Shown piece by piece: positions 36,013-43,590 of a stretch of DNA of 64,000 bases. The position numbers and the translations under genes were made by a program. Each line of letters opens with the position of its first letter. Within the stretch, counting starts at the first letter, position 1. Source of the stretch: Pannonibacter phragmitetus DSM 14782. GTDB taxonomy: Bacteria; Pseudomonadota; Alphaproteobacteria; Rhizobiales; Stappiaceae. Below the pieces are notes generated by a model. That model did no database searches. It was not told where the DNA came from and saw nothing but the letters and a program-made list of their open reading frames with translations. The DNA is taken from assembly GCF_000382365.1 (NCBI RefSeq), contig NZ_KB908228.1, positions 62,001 to 126,000 on the forward strand, read 5' to 3'.

Positions 36013-36216
36013 CCGCCTCTTCAGAAAAAAACATCTGCCGCAGGGTCTACCACGTCAGGGCCAAAGGCGAGAAGTCAGCACAAAGAAGGACCTTTGCCGT
36101 CAACGCCAGGGACATTGCACAACTTCTAGGCACATGAGCGTGAAGATTGTTCTTTTGCAGCCTGCGCGGATTTGCCATGCTTGCCTAAATGAACAGCAAT
36201 AACGGCGGGGTACGGA

Positions 36217-37641
36217 ATGGCGCCAGAGCGGGAGGTCTTCAATGAGATGCTGGGGGCAGACGGGCGGCCGAGGCCGGCCTACGCAAGACTGGCCGAATGG
36301 CTCGACAGCCAGCCGAAAAACTTCCTGACGCGCAAAAGCCGGGAAGCAGAAACAATCTTCAGGCGCCTTGGCATCACCTTTGCCGTCTATGGCGCCCAGG
36401 AGGCGACGGAACGCCTCATCCCCTTCGACCCCATCCCGCGCATCATCTCCGCCGCCGAGTGGCGCCGCCTGTCGGCCGGCATAGAGCAGCGCGTGCGTGC
36501 CCTCAACGCCTTTCTGCATGACATCTACCACAGGCAGGAGATCATCCGCGCCGGGCGGCTGCCGGCCGAACTGATCCTGCAGAACGATGCCTTCCTGCCG
36601 GAAATGGTGGGCTTCACTCCGGCGCGGCGCGTCTATTCGCACATCATCGGCACCGATCTGGTGCGCGTTGGCGAGAATGACTTCTACGTGCTGGAAGACA
36701 ACACGCGCACGCCCTCCGGCGTCTCCTACATGCTGGAGAACCGGGAAACCATGATGCGCATGTTCCCGGATCTGTTCCAGATGCACCGGGTGGCGGCGAT
36801 CGAGCAATATCCGGATCTTCTGCGCCAGACGCTGGAAAGCGTGGCGCCCGACACGACGCGCAAGGAGCCGACGATCTGCATCCTGACGCCGGGCATCTAC
36901 AACTCGGCCTATTTCGAGCACGCCTTCCTTGCCGACCAGATGGGCGTGGAGCTGGTGGAAGGGCGCGATCTCTTCGTCGACAATGGCAAGGTCTGGATGC
37001 GCACCACGCGCCAGCCCAAGCAGGTGGACGTGATCTACCGGCGCATTGACGATGCCTTCCTCGATCCTCTCACCTTCCGCCCGGATTCCATGCTGGGCGT
37101 GCCGGGGCTCTTCGATGCCTACCGGGCAGGCACGGTCACGATCTGCAATGCGCCGGGCACCGGCATTGCCGATGACAAGGCCATCTATGCCTATGTGCCG
37201 GACATCATCGAGTTCTACACCGGCCAGAAGCCGATCCTGAACAACGTGCCGACCTGGAACTGCTCGCGGCCGGACGACTTTGCCTATGTGCTCGACAACC
37301 TCGCCGATATCGTCGTCAAGGAAGTGCATGGCTCGGGCGGCTACGGCATGCTGATCGGCCCGACCGCGTCCAAGCGCGAAATTGCCGCCTTCCGGGAGAT
37401 CCTGAAGGCCAATCCGAAGAACTATATCGCCCAGCCGACCCTGTCGCTGTCTGCCTGCCCCACCCATGTGGCCTCCGGGGTTGCCCCCCGCCACGTGGAC
37501 CTGCGCCCCTATGTCCTGATCGGTGATCAGGTGCGGATCACCCCCGGCGGGCTGACCCGCGTGGCGCTGAAGAAGGGCTCCCTGGTCGTGAATTCGAGCC
37601 AGGGCGGCGGCACCAAGGATACCTGGGTTCTGGAGGACTGA
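36217..37641 (+). CDS. Circularly permuted ATP-grasp protein (DUF404/DUF407)
   Basis: A 474-residue protein of the circularly permuted type 2 ATP-grasp family, predicted to catalyse ATP-dependent amide or peptide ligation. Recognisable blocks: GITFAVYGAQEATERLIPFDPIPRII near residue 50, the stretch FYVLEDNTRTPSGVSYMLENR near residue 160, and ILTPGIYNSAYFEHAFLA. Further on are DVIYRRIDDAFLDPLTF, NVPTWNCSRPDDFAYVL and VVKEVHGSGGYGMLIGP, with the C-terminal FVD-type HVDLRPYVLIG. No signal peptide. First gene of a four-gene unit with alpha-E, transglutaminase and Anbu-type peptidase; the next gene begins 5 bases after its stop. Substrate unknown. Confidence 0.93.
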   Translation: MAPEREVFNEMLGADGRPRPAYARLAEWLDSQPKNFLTRKSREAETIFRRLGITFAVYGAQEATERLIPFDPIPRIISAAEWRRLSAGIEQRVRALNAFLHDIYHRQEIIRAGRLPAELILQNDAFLPEMVGFTPARRVYSHIIGTDLVRVGENDFYVLEDNTRTPSGVSYMLENRETMMRMFPDLFQMHRVAAIEQYPDLLRQTLESVAPDTTRKEPTICILTPGIYNSAYFEHAFLADQMGVELVEGRDLFVDNGKVWMRTTRQPKQVDVIYRRIDDAFLDPLTFRPDSMLGVPGLFDAYRAGTVTICNAPGTGIADDKAIYAYVPDIIEFYTGQKPILNNVPTWNCSRPDDFAYVLDNLADIVVKEVHGSGGYGMLIGPTASKREIAAFREILKANPKNYIAQPTLSLSACPTHVASGVAPRHVDLRPYVLIGDQVRITPGGLTRVALKKGSLVVNSSQGGGTKDTWVLED

Positions 37642-37646
37642 TCATC

Positions 37647-38591
37647 ATGCTCGGCCGCACAGCCGCCTCCCTTTTCTGGATGTCGCGCTACAAGGAGCGC
37701 TCCCACAACACCGCACGCCTGCTGGAAGCGGCATGGCGCACCGCCATGATTCCGCAACAGGGCATGAACGAGGCTGAGGACTGGCGCTCGGCGCTGGCTG
37801 GCTCCGGCTGCGAATCTGCCTTCATGGAGAAATCCGGCGAGGTGACCTCGCGCGCGGTGACGAATTTCATGCTGTTCGACAAGGAGAGCCCCTCCTCCGT
37901 CCGCAACAGTCTGGAGATGGCCCGCAACAACGCCCGCGCCGTGCGCACCGGCATCACGTCCGAACTCTGGGAGGCGATCAACACCACCTGGATCGAATTC
38001 AGCGACGTGAAGCCGCAGACGCTGACGCAGGACAAGCTGCCGGAGTTTCTTGCCTGGATCGGCCAGCGCGCCATGCTGTTCCGCGGTGCGCTGCTGGGCA
38101 CGCTGCTGCGCGATGACGGTTATTCCTTCTCGCAACTCGGCCATTTTGTCGAACGTGCCGACCACACGGCGCGGGTGCTGGATGCCAAATACTGGATCCT
38201 GCTGCCGGTCACCGACATGGCCGGCAAGGGGCACCATCACCAGTGGTCCTCGATCCTGCGCGTCATGTCCGGCCTCAGAAGCTACCGCTTCGCCTTCCCC
38301 AATGCAGAGCTGAAGGCGGCGAATATCGCTGAATTCCTGATCCTGCGCCGGGAGATGCCGCGCTCGCTTGCTCACAGCTACGACTGGCTCAACAGCACGA
38401 TGAACGATCTCACGGCCTTCTATGGCGAGCAGATGCCAAGCGCTCCCCTGGCCGGCGCGATGCAGGAACAGCTCAGGGCCGGACAGATGCGGGATATCTA
38501 CAGCAAGGGCCTGCACGAGTTCCTGGTGGACTTCACCCTCCGGAACAATGCTTTCGCCGACCGGGTCGCCCGTGATTACAATTTTGCCTGA
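37647..38591 (+). CDS. Alpha-E domain protein (DUF403)
   Basis: A 314-residue all-alpha protein of the DUF403/alpha-E family. It starts MLGRTAASLFWMSRYKERSHNTARLLEA, the family's conserved opening. Other conserved parts are LTSELWEAIN-like GITSELWEAINTTW, GTLLRDDGYSFSQLGHFVERADHTARVLDAKY near residue 155 and LILRREMPRSLAHSYDW. Ends in a helix DFTLRNNAFADRVARDY. No catalytic function is known; the family almost always accompanies circularly permuted ATP-grasp proteins and is thought to act with them. Tightly spaced behind the ATP-grasp gene (5 bases) and 32 bases before the transglutaminase gene. Confidence 0.93.
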   Translation: MLGRTAASLFWMSRYKERSHNTARLLEAAWRTAMIPQQGMNEAEDWRSALAGSGCESAFMEKSGEVTSRAVTNFMLFDKESPSSVRNSLEMARNNARAVRTGITSELWEAINTTWIEFSDVKPQTLTQDKLPEFLAWIGQRAMLFRGALLGTLLRDDGYSFSQLGHFVERADHTARVLDAKYWILLPVTDMAGKGHHHQWSSILRVMSGLRSYRFAFPNAELKAANIAEFLILRREMPRSLAHSYDWLNSTMNDLTAFYGEQMPSAPLAGAMQEQLRAGQMRDIYSKGLHEFLVDFTLRNNAFADRVARDYNFA

Positions 38592-38623
38592 TAGAAAAGG
38601 CCGAAGGCAGGAGCCAGCATCCG

Positions 38624-39439
38624 ATGCGCCTGACAGTCCGCCACACAACGCACTACCGTTATGACACGCCGCTCGCCAATGCCATGCAGCAGCTGCGGCT
38701 GACGCCGCCTGCCTGCGCGGGCCAGAACATCATTGACTGGCGCATCGAGGCTCCGGGCATGGACCGCGCAACAACCTACCACGATGCTTTCGGCAATCTG
38801 GTGCACATGATCTCAAGCCGCGAACAGTTGGAGGCCGTTACCATCACCGCCTCCGGCACGGTGGAAACCACCGACCTCAACGGCGTTCTGGGCGAGGAGC
38901 CCGTGGAGACGCCGGTGCGGATCTACACCCGCGTAACACCGCTGACGGAGGCCAACAACGCCATCCGCAGGCTGTCCAGCCTTGTGACGGACGACGACCA
39001 GATCGGCGGCTGCCACGCCCTGATGCACGCGATCCGCGACAAAGTGGGCTACAAGGTGGGCGTCACCGAAACCCATGCCACGGCCATTCAGGTGCTCGCC
39101 GCCGGTGAAGGCGTGTGCCAGGACCACGCCCATATCTTCATCGCTGCTGCCCGTGCCGCCGGAGTGCCTGCCCGCTATGTCTCCGGCTATCTGCTGCTGG
39201 ACGAGGCGCAGGAATCGGAGGCTCATCACGCCTGGGCCGAGGCCTATGTCGAGGGGCTGGGCTGGGTCGGCTTTGATATTTCCAACGGCATTTGCCCGAC
39301 AGAGCGGTATATCCGCTTGACGGCTGGGCTGGACTCGCGTTCCGCTGCTCCGATACGCGGCATCCGGTTCGGCGGCATGGAAGAAAACCTTGATGTTGAG
39401 GTTGATGTGGCCCGCACCGGAAGCCAGCAGCAACAATAA
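38624..39439 (+). CDS. Transglutaminase-like cysteine protease
   Basis: A 271-residue cytosolic protein with an N-terminal bacterial transglutaminase-like region (MRLTVRHTTHYRYDTPLANAMQQLRL, then TTYHDAFGNLVHMI) and a C-terminal transglutaminase core. The papain-like triad is visible: Cys165 in GEGVCQDHAHIF, His202 in HHAWAEAYV, Asp218 in GWVGFDISNG. Such proteins usually hydrolyse rather than form isopeptide or peptide bonds. It sits between the alpha-E and peptidase genes, so it may trim the product of the ATP-grasp ligase or its target. No signal peptide. Confidence 0.93.
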   Translation: MRLTVRHTTHYRYDTPLANAMQQLRLTPPACAGQNIIDWRIEAPGMDRATTYHDAFGNLVHMISSREQLEAVTITASGTVETTDLNGVLGEEPVETPVRIYTRVTPLTEANNAIRRLSSLVTDDDQIGGCHALMHAIRDKVGYKVGVTETHATAIQVLAAGEGVCQDHAHIFIAAARAAGVPARYVSGYLLLDEAQESEAHHAWAEAYVEGLGWVGFDISNGICPTERYIRLTAGLDSRSAAPIRGIRFGGMEENLDVEVDVARTGSQQQQ

Positions 39440-39479
39440 CAGGCCGAAGCGGCCGGATGATGAAGCGGACCCCTTTGCC

Positions 39480-40211
39480 GTGACCTATTGTGTTGGCCTG
39501 AAACTTGACCGTGGTCTCGTCTTTGCTGCCGACACCCGCACCAATGCGGGTGTCGACAATATCGCCACCTTCAAGAAGCTGCATGTCTGGGAAGAGCAGG
39601 GAGAGCGTGTCTTCACCCTGCTGACCGCCGGCAATCTCGCCATCACCCAGTCAGTCGTGTCGATCCTGTCCGAACAGATCGCCTCGCCCACCCTCAACAA
39701 GATCAACCTGATGAGCGTGGACACCATGTTCCAGGCGGCCCGCCTTGTCGGGCAGGCCGTGCGGGATGTGCGGGCACTGGATGGCGATGCACTGGCAGCA
39801 AGCGCGGAGAGCTTCTTCGTCACCTTCATCTTCGGCGGCCAGATTAAGGGCGAGGCGCCGCGCCTGTTCCAGATCTATTCGGCTGGCAATTTCATCGAGG
39901 CCACCGACGACACCATGTTCTTCCAGATCGGCGAGCACAAATATGGCAAGCCGATCCTCGACCGGGTGACCCGCCGCGACATGCGCCTTGGCGCTGCGGC
40001 CAAGATGGCGCTGCTGTCCTTCGATTCCACCCTGCGCTCGAACCTCTCGGTCGGCATGCCCATCGACCTGATGCTCTACAACACGGACAGCTTCACCGCC
40101 CACCGCCAGAAGCGCATCGACCGGGAAGATCCGTACTTCCAGACGCTTTCCTCGGAATGGTCCAACGCCCTGCGCAAAGCGTTCACGGAAATCCCGGAAT
40201 TCGAGATCTGA
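39480..40211 (+). CDS. Anbu-type proteasome-related peptidase
   Basis: Proteasome-like N-terminal nucleophile hydrolase of the Anbu (HslV-related) group, 243 residues. I set the start at the GTG at 39480, so that the protein begins Met-Thr-Tyr-Cys-Val-Gly-Leu. Removal of the initiator Met exposes Thr as the nucleophile, as expected for the family. An upstream frame start at 39390 would add a 30-residue tail from within the transglutaminase gene. Following blocks GLVFAADTRTNAGVDNIATFKKLHVW, FTLLTAGNLAITQSVVSIL and FVTFIFGGQIKGEAPRLFQIYSAGNFIEA are typical. Lys of the active site is probably in FKKLHV. Gap after the preceding gene is 40 bases. No HslU/Clp-type ATPase neighbour. Confidence 0.92.
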   Translation: MTYCVGLKLDRGLVFAADTRTNAGVDNIATFKKLHVWEEQGERVFTLLTAGNLAITQSVVSILSEQIASPTLNKINLMSVDTMFQAARLVGQAVRDVRALDGDALAASAESFFVTFIFGGQIKGEAPRLFQIYSAGNFIEATDDTMFFQIGEHKYGKPILDRVTRRDMRLGAAAKMALLSFDSTLRSNLSVGMPIDLMLYNTDSFTAHRQKRIDREDPYFQTLSSEWSNALRKAFTEIPEFEI

Positions 40212-40270
40212 AGCTTCAGAAAGCCGCACCGTCCCGGCGGTGCTTCCGGTATCCGTCAGCCCCCTCCCCG

Positions 40271-40300
40271 CGCCGTCCCGGCCTCCGTGCCGGGACCTGT
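40271..40300 (-). repeat. Small hairpin repeat, copy 2 (inverted)
   Basis: Minus-strand copy of the element at 34381: arms GTCCCGGC and GCCGGGAC, loop ACGGAG in place of ACAAG, with the same ACAG and GGCG flanks. Confidence 0.7.
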
Positions 40301-40357
40301 AAGGGACGAGTGGCATCAGATTGAAAATAGAAGAACTTGACCGGAAGTGCGCCCATC

Positions 40358-40386
40358 ACAGGCCCCGGCACAAGGCCGGGGCGGCG
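40358..40386 (+). repeat. Small hairpin repeat, copy 3
   Basis: Arms GCCCCGGC and GCCGGGGC around ACAAG with the ACAG and GGCG flanks. Relative to copy 1, both stem partners of one base pair have changed (T-A to C-G), so the hairpin is preserved. With copy 2 it forms an inverted pair 57 bases apart. Confidence 0.7.
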
Positions 40387-40423
40387 CGGAGTGTGGGGAG
40401 CGATGTCGCGCCACTCACACACA

Positions 40424-40514
40424 GATTCAAGCGGTTGAGAAACTGATTCAACTCCGCGGCAATCAGATTCAACAGGCTCGAAAACTGATTCAACGCGCTG
40501 TGAATTTGATTCCA
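40424..40514. repeat. Phased 21-bp array of GATTCA motifs
   Basis: GATTCAA or GATTCC begins at 40424, 40445, 40466, 40487 and 40508: five occurrences exactly 21 bases apart, with degenerate sequence between (often AAACT or AATCA before the motif). The array lies in the gap between two convergent genes, so a promoter role is not expected. Read in one plus frame it encodes five imperfect heptads (QIQAVEK, LIQLRGN, QIQQARK, LIQRAVN, LIPVKPS), so it may be a remnant of a coiled-coil coding sequence. Nothing else is visible in the gap but the two hairpin repeats. Confidence 0.75.
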
Positions 40515-40551
40515 GTTAAGCCTTCAACCAACTGAAATAAAAAACTTTTTC

Positions 40552-41328
40552 CTATTCATGCCCAAGGATCAGCGCGGCAGCGTCAAACTCGGTCTTCTTG
40601 TAGGTGCGGATGCGGCGGGCTTCGGTGTCCTCGCCCCAGAGTTCGGCGTTCCAGTCCTCGTCCACATGGGCAGCGGCCCAGAGGTCTTCGGAGCCGTGGT
40701 TGCGGCGGGCGAGAAGCAGAGAAATGACGGCCGAGCCGGTGACACTCGTCACCGTGTGCAGGGCGGCGAGTTCCAGCGCGGAGAACCCGTCCAGCGCCTT
40801 GCGGAAAGCCGCCACCAGCGCCTCGTCCTGCGGCACATGCATGATACCGCCGGACAGGCGGAAACGGCCGCCGAGTTCGGCTTCAGCTGCCCCCAGCAGC
40901 GGATCCCAGATCTGGCGCTGGCGTTCGGTCAGCCGCTCCGGCTCGCTGGCGCGGTAGCACAGGGCATCATTGCCGGCGTAACGGGCGATCTCATCGGCGA
41001 CCTCCGCAAAGCGGTCCCCAACCGCATCGATGGCCGCATTGGCAATCCGGGTCAGCGGCATGATGCCGGGGTTGATCACCTTTTCCTGCGCGTGCCATTC
41101 GGCAGCAACTGCGGCAGCAAGTCGGGCATCAGGCAGAAGCAGCGGCTTGCGGCCCGGTGTCTTCACCGCGCGGCCATCCAGCAGCACTGCGTGCCCCCCC
41201 TCAGCCGGGGCGGACGAAGCAACATCATAGAAGCGCTTCGGCAATTCCCGGCGCGAGAGTTCCTTAGCCCGCTCGACCGGATCATATTTGGCAAGGTCCG
41301 CGTGGATCTCTTCAAAGATATCGCGCAT
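40552..41328 (-). CDS. ATP12-family F1-ATPase assembly chaperone
   Basis: Homologue of mitochondrial Atp12, which protects the F1 alpha subunit during ATP synthase assembly; common in alphaproteobacteria. It is 258 residues. Family blocks: KRFYDVASSAPAEGGHAVLLDGRAVKTPGRKPLLLP at residues 31-66, AVAAEWHAQEKVINPGIMPLTRIANAAID, YAGNDALCYRASEPERLTERQ and VTSVTGSAVISLLLA near residue 195. C-terminal part WNAELWGEDTEARRI is conserved. Start overlaps the HAD gene stop by one base (TGATG), so the two are coupled. Confidence 0.93.
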   Translation of the reverse strand: MRDIFEEIHADLAKYDPVERAKELSRRELPKRFYDVASSAPAEGGHAVLLDGRAVKTPGRKPLLLPDARLAAAVAAEWHAQEKVINPGIMPLTRIANAAIDAVGDRFAEVADEIARYAGNDALCYRASEPERLTERQRQIWDPLLGAAEAELGGRFRLSGGIMHVPQDEALVAAFRKALDGFSALELAALHTVTSVTGSAVISLLLARRNHGSEDLWAAAHVDEDWNAELWGEDTEARRIRTYKKTEFDAAALILGHE

Positions 41329-42008
41329 CAGAGCGTCTCCAGTGTCCAGCCGAGGCAGCGGGCAATCGCGCCGTCGATCGCGTCAAATTGGTCAATCACT
41401 ACATGGGCCCCTGCCCCATGCAGCAGGTCAGCCGTGTGATAGCCCCAGGACACGCCAACGGCGAGAGCGCCGGCGGCACGGGCCATTTCCATGTCGAAGC
41501 TGGTGTCGCCGACCATCACCGTGCGCAGGGGCTCGGCGCCCGTCTCGCCCATGGCGCGCAGTACCATATCGGGATGCGGCTTGGAGGGGCTGGTGTCGGC
41601 GGTCTGGATGGTGATGAAGCGGCCTTCCAGATCATGCAGCTTCAGCATGTGGTCCACACCGCGCCGGGCCTTGCCGGTGGCGATGCCAAGCAGCACGTCC
41701 TCGCGCGCGCCAAGGCGCAGAATGGCCTCGCGGGCGCCCGGATAGAGCGGGTCATGATCAAGCCCCGCCGCGCGGCGGCTGCGCTTGGAGGCGCGGTAGG
41801 CCTCGGACATCATCCCCACCTTGCCGCGGTGATCGGGACCCACCAGACGCGCAAAGGCCTGTTCCAGCGACAGGCCGACTATGGACAGCGCTTCCTTGCG
41901 GCCCGGCATCGGCAGGCCGGCGGCGGCAAAGCCGACCTCAAGCCCGTGCAGGATGGTCTCCTGGCTGTCGATCAGCGTGCCGTCGCAGTCAAAGATCACA
42001 AGATACAT
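41328..42008 (-). CDS. HAD-IA family phosphatase, phosphoglycolate-phosphatase-like
   Basis: Haloacid-dehalogenase superfamily hydrolase, 226 residues. Motif I is FDCDGTLIDS with the nucleophile Asp7 and Asp9. The cap domain covers about 18-90. Motif II is GIATGK, motif III the Lys in SKPHPDMVL, and motif IV VMVGDTSFDMEMARAAG. Closest pattern is phosphoglycolate phosphatase or related HAD-IA enzymes, but substrate cannot be read from sequence. It lies 15 bases downstream of the pseudouridine synthase gene and overlaps atp12, an order often seen in alphaproteobacteria. Confidence 0.9.
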   Translation of the reverse strand: MYLVIFDCDGTLIDSQETILHGLEVGFAAAGLPMPGRKEALSIVGLSLEQAFARLVGPDHRGKVGMMSEAYRASKRSRRAAGLDHDPLYPGAREAILRLGAREDVLLGIATGKARRGVDHMLKLHDLEGRFITIQTADTSPSKPHPDMVLRAMGETGAEPLRTVMVGDTSFDMEMARAAGALAVGVSWGYHTADLLHGAGAHVVIDQFDAIDGAIARCLGWTLETL

Positions 42009-42023
42009 GGGCAGGCAGGGTCC

Positions 42024-43025
42024 TCAGTCTTCCTCGTCCAGCTCCGGAACATAATCGGCCACATCGAAGCCGAGCAGGTTCCAGGTCTGCTGCATGTGCG
42101 GAGGCAGCGGCGCGGAGACGTCGATCTTCCCGTGACCCGAGGGGTGCGGAATGATGATGCGCCGGGCCAGCAGGTGCAGGCGGTTCTGGATGCCGCCGGG
42201 CAGCTCCCAGTTCTCCACGTTGAAATACTTGTCGTCCCCGATGATCGGGTGATGAATGTGGGCCGCATGGGCACGCAGCTGATGGGTGCGGCCGGTCACC
42301 GGCTTCATGGTCACCCAGGACAGTTTCTGCGCCGACTGCTCCACCACATTGTAGAGCGACACGGCGTGCTGGGCCTCGTCCTCGCCATGACGTGCAATGC
42401 GCATGCGCTCCTCGCTCTCGTCACGGGCGAGATAGGTGGAGATGCGGCCCTGCTTGGGCTTCGGCACGCCGGCCAGCATCGCCCAGTAGATCTTGCGGGT
42501 GTTGCGGTGGCGGAAGGACTTGGTCAGCTCCTGCGCGGCAAGACGGGTCTTGGCAACGAGGATGATGCCGGAGGTCTCGCGGTCCAGCCGGTGCACGAGG
42601 CGCGGCTTGTTGCCCTTGCTGTCGGTGAAGGCATCCAGCATGCCGTCGAGATGGCGGCGCAGGCCCGAACCGCCCTGCACGGCAAGACCAGCGGGCTTGT
42701 TCAGCACCATCACCATGCTGTCCTCGAACAGCATCATGTCCTCGATGGCCTTGCGGTCATCATCGATGAGCTTTGTGGACTTCGGCCGGGCGTTCTTGCG
42801 GTCGTCCGCCTCGATCTCGATGCCGAGCGGCGGGATGCGCACGCTCTGCCCGGCGGCAAGGCGGGTGGCGCTTTCGGCGCGCTTGCCGTCGACGCGCACC
42901 TGACCGGTGCGCAGCAGCTTCTGCAGGTGGCCGAAGCCAAGGCCCGGGAAATGGACCTTGAACCAACGGTCGAGGCGCATGCCAGCCTCATCGGCGGACA
43001 CGGTCTTGAGTTCAATAGCGGACAT
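42024..43025 (-). CDS. rluC: RluA-family 23S rRNA pseudouridine synthase
   Basis: Pseudouridine synthase of the RluA/RluC family, 333 residues from the ATG at 43025; the longer frame would need a TTG start. N-terminal S4 RNA-binding domain (GMRLDRWFKVHFPGLGFGHLQKLLRTGQVRVDGKR) at about residues 14-50, then the catalytic domain with the Asp in RLVHRLDRETSGIILVAKT. Further motifs: RKIYWAMLAGVP, VTMKPVTGRTHQLRAH and HPIIGDDKYF. The target is probably 23S rRNA positions of RluC, by family. A 177-base gap after crcB suggests its own promoter. It leads the rluC-HAD-atp12 group. Confidence 0.9.
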   Translation of the reverse strand: MSAIELKTVSADEAGMRLDRWFKVHFPGLGFGHLQKLLRTGQVRVDGKRAESATRLAAGQSVRIPPLGIEIEADDRKNARPKSTKLIDDDRKAIEDMMLFEDSMVMVLNKPAGLAVQGGSGLRRHLDGMLDAFTDSKGNKPRLVHRLDRETSGIILVAKTRLAAQELTKSFRHRNTRKIYWAMLAGVPKPKQGRISTYLARDESEERMRIARHGEDEAQHAVSLYNVVEQSAQKLSWVTMKPVTGRTHQLRAHAAHIHHPIIGDDKYFNVENWELPGGIQNRLHLLARRIIIPHPSGHGKIDVSAPLPPHMQQTWNLLGFDVADYVPELDEED

Positions 43026-43202
43026 ATGGGTCTCGTTCTGGCGCTTGCCCGGCTTGGAGCGGGTATCCGGGACGGCCAACGCGGCACGTCAAACCGGCCC
43101 GGCAGGGCGCAGCTGTTGTTGTGCTCCTCTTAAGCGTCCTTGGCCCGCAAGGGAAGAGATTTCGCACCTCGGGCGCGTCACAACACCCGAAAGGCCGGAG
43201 TT

Positions 43203-43586
43203 TCAGGCTCCCACACTGCGTGCAATGGCGAGACCGGCAAAGACCGCGAGGATGGACAGGAGAACCGACAGGATCACATAGAGCAGCGCCAACTGCACGG
43301 CCCCCTTCTCCCACAGCAGCGCCATGTCCAGCGAGAAGGCGGAAAAGGTGGTAAAGCCGCCCAGAATTCCGGTCGCCACGAAAAGCCGCAGCCCGGCTGA
43401 CGTGCCGGGATTGTAGCGCAGCAGCCAGCCGATGAAGAGGCCCATGATCAGCGAACCGGCCACATTCACCGTCAGCGTGCCATAGGGAAAATTCGGTCCG
43501 AACCAGCGCAGGGTCAGGAGGTTCACCCCGTGCCGGAGCGCGGCACCAATACCGCCGCCGAGTGCGACGATCAGAAAACTGCTCAT
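43203..43586 (-). CDS. crcB: CrcB/Fluc fluoride channel
   Basis: Small four-helix membrane protein that exports fluoride as an antiparallel homodimer, 127 residues from the ATG at 43586 (AGGAAGG upstream). Conserved motifs: GGGIGAALRHGVN at residues 8-20, YGTLTVNVAGSLIMG near residue 35, and GILGGFTTFSAFSLDMALL near residue 75, which includes the fluoride-binding Phe residues and the central Na+ site. Starts 4 bases after the patatin-like gene stop, so they share a transcript. No fluoride riboswitch is visible. Confidence 0.93.
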   Translation of the reverse strand: MSSFLIVALGGGIGAALRHGVNLLTLRWFGPNFPYGTLTVNVAGSLIMGLFIGWLLRYNPGTSAGLRLFVATGILGGFTTFSAFSLDMALLWEKGAVQLALLYVILSVLLSILAVFAGLAIARSVGA

Positions 43587-43590
43587 TCTT

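Noticed and set aside
34495-36129. 544-codon plus-strand open frame
   Set aside because: Antisense to pccB, with no homology I can see.
36100-37494. 464-codon minus-strand frame
   Set aside because: Antisense to the ATP-grasp gene, which has conserved family blocks.
40347-40535. 62-codon plus-strand ORF across the repeat array
   Set aside because: It starts at GTG inside a hairpin-repeat region without a ribosome site. The heptad part is noted as a feature, but I do not call a gene.
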